From Girardinichthys multiradiatus (taxonomy: Eukaryota; Chordata; Actinopteri; Cyprinodontiformes; Goodeidae), in NCBI RefSeq assembly GCF_021462225.1, contig NC_061800.1:10325002-10389001 (forward strand): DNA of 64,000 nucleotides, in the 5' to 3' direction. The notes below the pieces were generated by a model. It did no database searches. It was not told the DNA's origin and saw nothing but the letters and a program-made list of their open reading frames with translations. Numbering within the stretch: position 1 is the stretch's first letter; every line of letters starts with the position of its first letter. The position numbers were made by a program, and so were the translations under genes. Below, piece after piece: positions 61,047 through 64,000 of the stretch.

Positions 61047-63168
61047 CTGAGGGGAAAGAAGAGGCCTTTTTTCATTTTCTGAAAAATAATGTGTGTTACT
61101 TAAAGAGATTTTCTCCATCGCTAAAGCATTTTGATGTTTCCCCTCCAGTGACCTTTAATTTCTACTGCAGAAAAATGGTTTGACATAAAAACTAGGAAAA
61201 TATCTGTATGTCTCTTACTTATTTATAAACTGCAAGAAAACACTTCTGTGTAATTAAAGTATACGTGAAGAATTTGCCCAAAACATGTCAGAAATATTTA
61301 TAATTTCCATCAAGGTAATGTGGTCAAAACTGCAGATGTCTAAAATGTCAATGAATCATACAAAAACAAATCAGCATCCGCCACTGGCCAAAACAACGCA
61401 CAAGCCACAGAGACGGCTTTTCTGAACAGAAAAAAATGTGCCTGGCGGGGGCAGCATTACCCCCGAGTTACTGCTAGGCTGCTTTTAATGCCATTATAAG
61501 TAAAAGAAGAAAAACTCAACAGTAACTTCAGCAATGCGTCACTACATTCCTGACGTTAACCGGGGGGGGCAGAAAGCAAAAACCTTTCCGAAGTGGAGTA
61601 AAGGAGGAACTCAAACTTGAAAAGTGTTTTTAAACGAGAAATAGAGAAGAACTGACGATAGCAAGTTACACGACTGAGTTAAGATCCTGGTTGTTTCAAC
61701 TGGGCAGCATGCACCCTCAAACAGCAAGACTTTATTTTAGGCACAAAAGATTTTAAAATGGAAGCTATCAAGGACCACAAATCTTCTAAATGCCACAAAG
61801 AGGTGACACGCATCATTCAAGGAACTCCAGAGAAAACGGCTACTATGAGGCATTGAGCAGCCTGAAAACAGTCCAGCATGAAAAGCTGAATGTACTGTTT
61901 TCAAGTGCTCACGACATCTGTAAAAAAGGAAGACCCTTCAGTGATTACGAACAGCTTTGCAAATAAGTAATGTGTTTACTATTGAACATTTCTCCTAATC
62001 AAGGCGAATGTTAAAAACAAAGAAAAATATTGGCTGGTAAACTATTTGAGTGGCTGATTAAAAATGTTGTCCACCAGCCAGTGGCTGATGGACAACATTT
62101 TAATTCCACCCCTGGTAGTTAACCTGTTAATATTTACTCATTTTGCCTGATTCTAATAGCAGAACTGATCTCAAGTGTTTCCTGTGTAAAGAAAAGTGTT
62201 GGTTCCTTTATCTTAAACTGACCTGGTAACCTTCCTGCAGCCAGAGCGTCGCCTGGCAGATGTCCGTTCATTCCGTTGGATGACAGGTTAGCCATGTGTC
62301 CGAGCATCCCACTGCGCATCTCCAGGTCAGTAGGATAAGGTCTGCGGGGATCACCTGAGGGCAACATTCTAGTAAACAACTGGAGAAGCATAACCCAATA
62401 TCTTCTGTCAGCTAGCAGGCACCAAAGTGCCTCTGGCTCTTACCTGGCACCCAGTTAAGAGGAGCACACACAGCATTACTGGCGCTGATTCTGTGAGCGT
62501 ACTTGATTATTTCTTCAGAAGATATACTTCCTGCAGAGAACCAAGGAGTATGAAGGGTTCATGCAGAAGCAGCCAGGAAAAAAACAAAGATCAACATGCC
62601 AAAAGTTCACTATGAGCTGCGTTTGCTCACCTTTTCTAGCCTTGTCAATGGATTTGAGTTTCTCTTTGGCCTGGTAGACAGCCGTGGCCTTGGAGGGACA
62701 AAGGGGAACCAGTTTACATGAACAGCACCAGACTTATTCATATGTAAAATAGTCTGCATGTATAATGCTCATTTTGTAGTCAGGAAATTGTGCTGCATTA
62801 TCAGCAATACAAATAAATATGTAGTAGATCTTGCTAACGTCCAGCTGTGAAATGACTTTGTTCTGCAACGGTCTCAGAGCTTTTAGAAATTGAGGAGCAG
62901 CATGAACGGTCACTCTCTGTGCCACTATACTATTAGAATTATTATTTTTATTATTAAGAAAGTAAGAACAATATAATAGCACAGAAGTTCTCCCCACCAG
63001 GATGTGTTCAGCTTCCTTCAGCTGTTTCTGCAGCTGCTGGATGTCACTGTCTCTCTTCTCCACCTCTTTCTCCAGCAGCTGCATCTCCTGATGAACCTTC
63101 CCCTGCTGCTGTGCCACCTCCATCAGCTCCTGGAACTCCTTGTCTCTCTGCACAAGCAGCTCCAAGAT
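60874..63168 (-). CDS. med4: Mediator complex subunit 4 (C-terminal part; gene continues off the window)
   Basis: Five exons join in phase: 62998-63168 (171 bp), 62631-62688 (58), 62444-62530 (87), 62223-62354 (132) and 60874-61046 (173). They encode 206 residues and a TGA. The human protein is 270 aa, so about 60-65 N-terminal residues lie beyond 64000. MED4 is a middle-module subunit of Mediator, which links activators to RNA polymerase II in the nucleus. The visible part starts with a long coiled coil ([20 protein letters not shown]). It continues through the conserved [20 protein letters not shown] and [15 protein letters not shown] boxes, and ends in an acidic Ser-rich tail ([13 protein letters not shown]). 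All introns are GT-AG. It lies in the same orientation as sucla2. Confidence 0.95.
62061..62101. repeat. Near-perfect 20-bp hairpin in med4 last intron
   Basis: Left arm aaaatgttgtccaccagcca (62061-62080), one base, right arm tggctgatggacaacatttt (62082-62101). One mismatch. It probably belongs to a dispersed fish repeat. Confidence 0.7.
62223..62354 (-). CDS. med4: med4 exon, fourth of the five visible
   Basis: Encodes [40 protein letters not shown] and LP. Acceptor ttgccctcag, donor gtcagttt. Phase 1 at both ends. Confidence 0.95.
62444..62530 (-). CDS. med4: med4 exon, third of the five visible
   Basis: Encodes [20 protein letters not shown] then CAPLNWVP. Acceptor ctctgcag, donor gtaagag. 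Confidence 0.95.
62631..62688 (-). CDS. med4: med4 exon, second of the five visible
   Basis: Encodes [19 protein letters not shown], the end of the coiled coil. Acceptor ccctccaag, donor gtgagcaa. Phase 0 to 1. Confidence 0.95.
62998..63168 (-). CDS. med4: med4 exon, first of the five visible
   Basis: Encodes [20 protein letters not shown] and the main coiled coil to EAEHIL, phase 0 at both ends. Acceptor ttttgtcctcag, donor gtgggg. The longer open frame running past the donor is intron read-through. Confidence 0.95.
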
Positions 63169-63437
63169 CTGAGGACAAAACATACCATCCTTAATTATTT
63201 ACAGAGGAAATATGTCAATACAGTGCTGAACAATAGACACAATGTGGTCCCATTATCAGATCTGATCCTTAAAGCACTTCAACAAAAGGTTAAAGGGATT
63301 CAAACCGACCAACAGGGCACAGGGCAATTTGGACAAAAACTGAAGTTAATCTCATATATAAGAAAATGATAAAAGTGGGCCAAAAAGCAGCAACCGTCAA
63401 GGGACACGACGGAAAAAAATTGTTGAAAAGAGAAACA

Positions 63438-64000
63438 GTCTGGGGTGCCGTGTCAGCTGCTGGTGTTGGTCCACTGTGTTTTATCAAGGGCAGGGTCAAT
63501 GCAGCTAGCTATCAGGAGATTTTGGAGCACTTCATGCTTCCATCTGCTGAAAAGCTTTATGGAGATGAAGATTTCATTTTTCAGCACGACCTGGCACCTG
63601 CTCACAGTGCCAAAACCACTGGTAAATGGTTTACTGACCATGGTATCACTGTGCTCAATTGGCCTGCCAACTCTCCTGACCTGAACCCCATAGAGAATCT
63701 GTGGGATATTGTGAAGAGAACGTTGAGAGACTCAAGACCCAACACTCTGGATGAGCTAAAGGCCGCTATCGAAGCATCCTGGGCCTCCATAAGACCTCAG
63801 CAGTGCCACAGGCTGATTGCCTCCATGCCACGCCGCATTGAAGCAGTCATTTCTGCAAAAGGATTCCCGACCAAGTATTGAGTGCATAATTGTACATGAT
63901 TATTTGAAGGTTGACGTTTTTTGTATTAAAAACACTTTTCTTTTATTGGTCGGATGAAATATGCTAATTTTGTGAGATAGGAATTTTGGGTTTTCATGAG
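63438..64000 (+). mobile_element. 5'-truncated Tc1/mariner copy 3 in a med4 intron, cut by the window edge
   Basis: From 63438 (gtctggggtgccgtgtcagc) the sequence follows copies 1 and 2 almost base for base, through the second Asp, the Glu, the TGA at 63879-63881 and into the right inverted repeat. The DNA-binding part, first catalytic Asp and left end are absent. The frame beginning upstream at 63366 is a chance fusion with intron sequence. Confidence 0.9.

Noticed and set aside
62734..63183. A 149-codon frame as a separate gene
   Set aside because: Its first part is the med4 coiled-coil exon; the rest is intron read through the GT donor at 62997.
63366..63881. 171-codon frame as an intact transposase
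   Set aside because: The first 25 residues are intron sequence fused by chance to a 5'-truncated copy that lacks the DNA-binding part and the first catalytic Asp.

Overview
This is nuclear DNA from a bony fish, almost certainly a teleost. The evidence is vertebrate intron/exon structure with GT-AG splice sites, vertebrate-type sucla2 and med4 genes, and a dense load of teleost-style repeats: Tc1/mariner elements with TA target sites, LINE 3' ends, tRNA-headed SINEs and an endogenous retrovirus. The species cannot be named from the sequence alone.

Layout. (1) 1-6940: intergenic DNA with a LINE 3' end, a decayed Tc1 element, a small Tc1-related relic and an antisense LINE. (2) 6942-12970, plus strand: a small gene I cannot name. 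A promoter with an E-box palindrome and an interferon-response-like GAAA repeat precedes a non-coding first exon and four coding exons (185 aa). Intron 1 holds a 152-bp tandem array, a SINE and a terminal-inverted-repeat element. Intron 3 holds a decayed copy of part of exon 4, and intron 4 another possible inverted-repeat element. (3) 13200-16200: SINE, LINE scraps and an LTR-like promoter/poly(A) unit. (4) 16209-22870, minus strand: a broken endogenous retrovirus with LTR, tRNA-Pro-type primer site, gag and pol. gag and pol share one frame, separated by a UGA codon. The RT core, the end of integrase, env and the 3' LTR are missing. (5) 22900-31500: repeat mosaic with LINE and Tc1 scraps, a second gag-like fossil and a dispersed LTR-like family. 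(6) 31540-33107: a nearly intact Tc1/mariner element.

(7) 35706-56178, minus strand: complete sucla2 (ADP-forming succinyl-CoA ligase beta subunit). Eleven exons were assembled by hand, every junction phase is consistent, and the protein is 466 aa. Its introns contain several Tc1 elements and LINE tails. (8) 56179-60873: spacer with a pure TAGA array and a retroelement scrap, then the med4 3' UTR. (9) 60874-63168 and beyond, minus strand: the last five coding exons of med4 (206 C-terminal residues); the start lies past the window edge. A 5'-truncated Tc1 copy fills the last 560 bases.

sucla2 acts in the mitochondrial citric-acid cycle and med4 in the nuclear Mediator complex. They are neighbours by conserved synteny, not by pathway: human chromosome 13q14 also has SUCLA2 near MED4, but with NUDT15 between them, and I see no NUDT15 here. 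The two most interesting items are the unnamed gene with interferon-response-like promoter elements, and an unusual retroviral pol segment with paired H-x-[T/S]-L motifs resembling 2H phosphoesterases.
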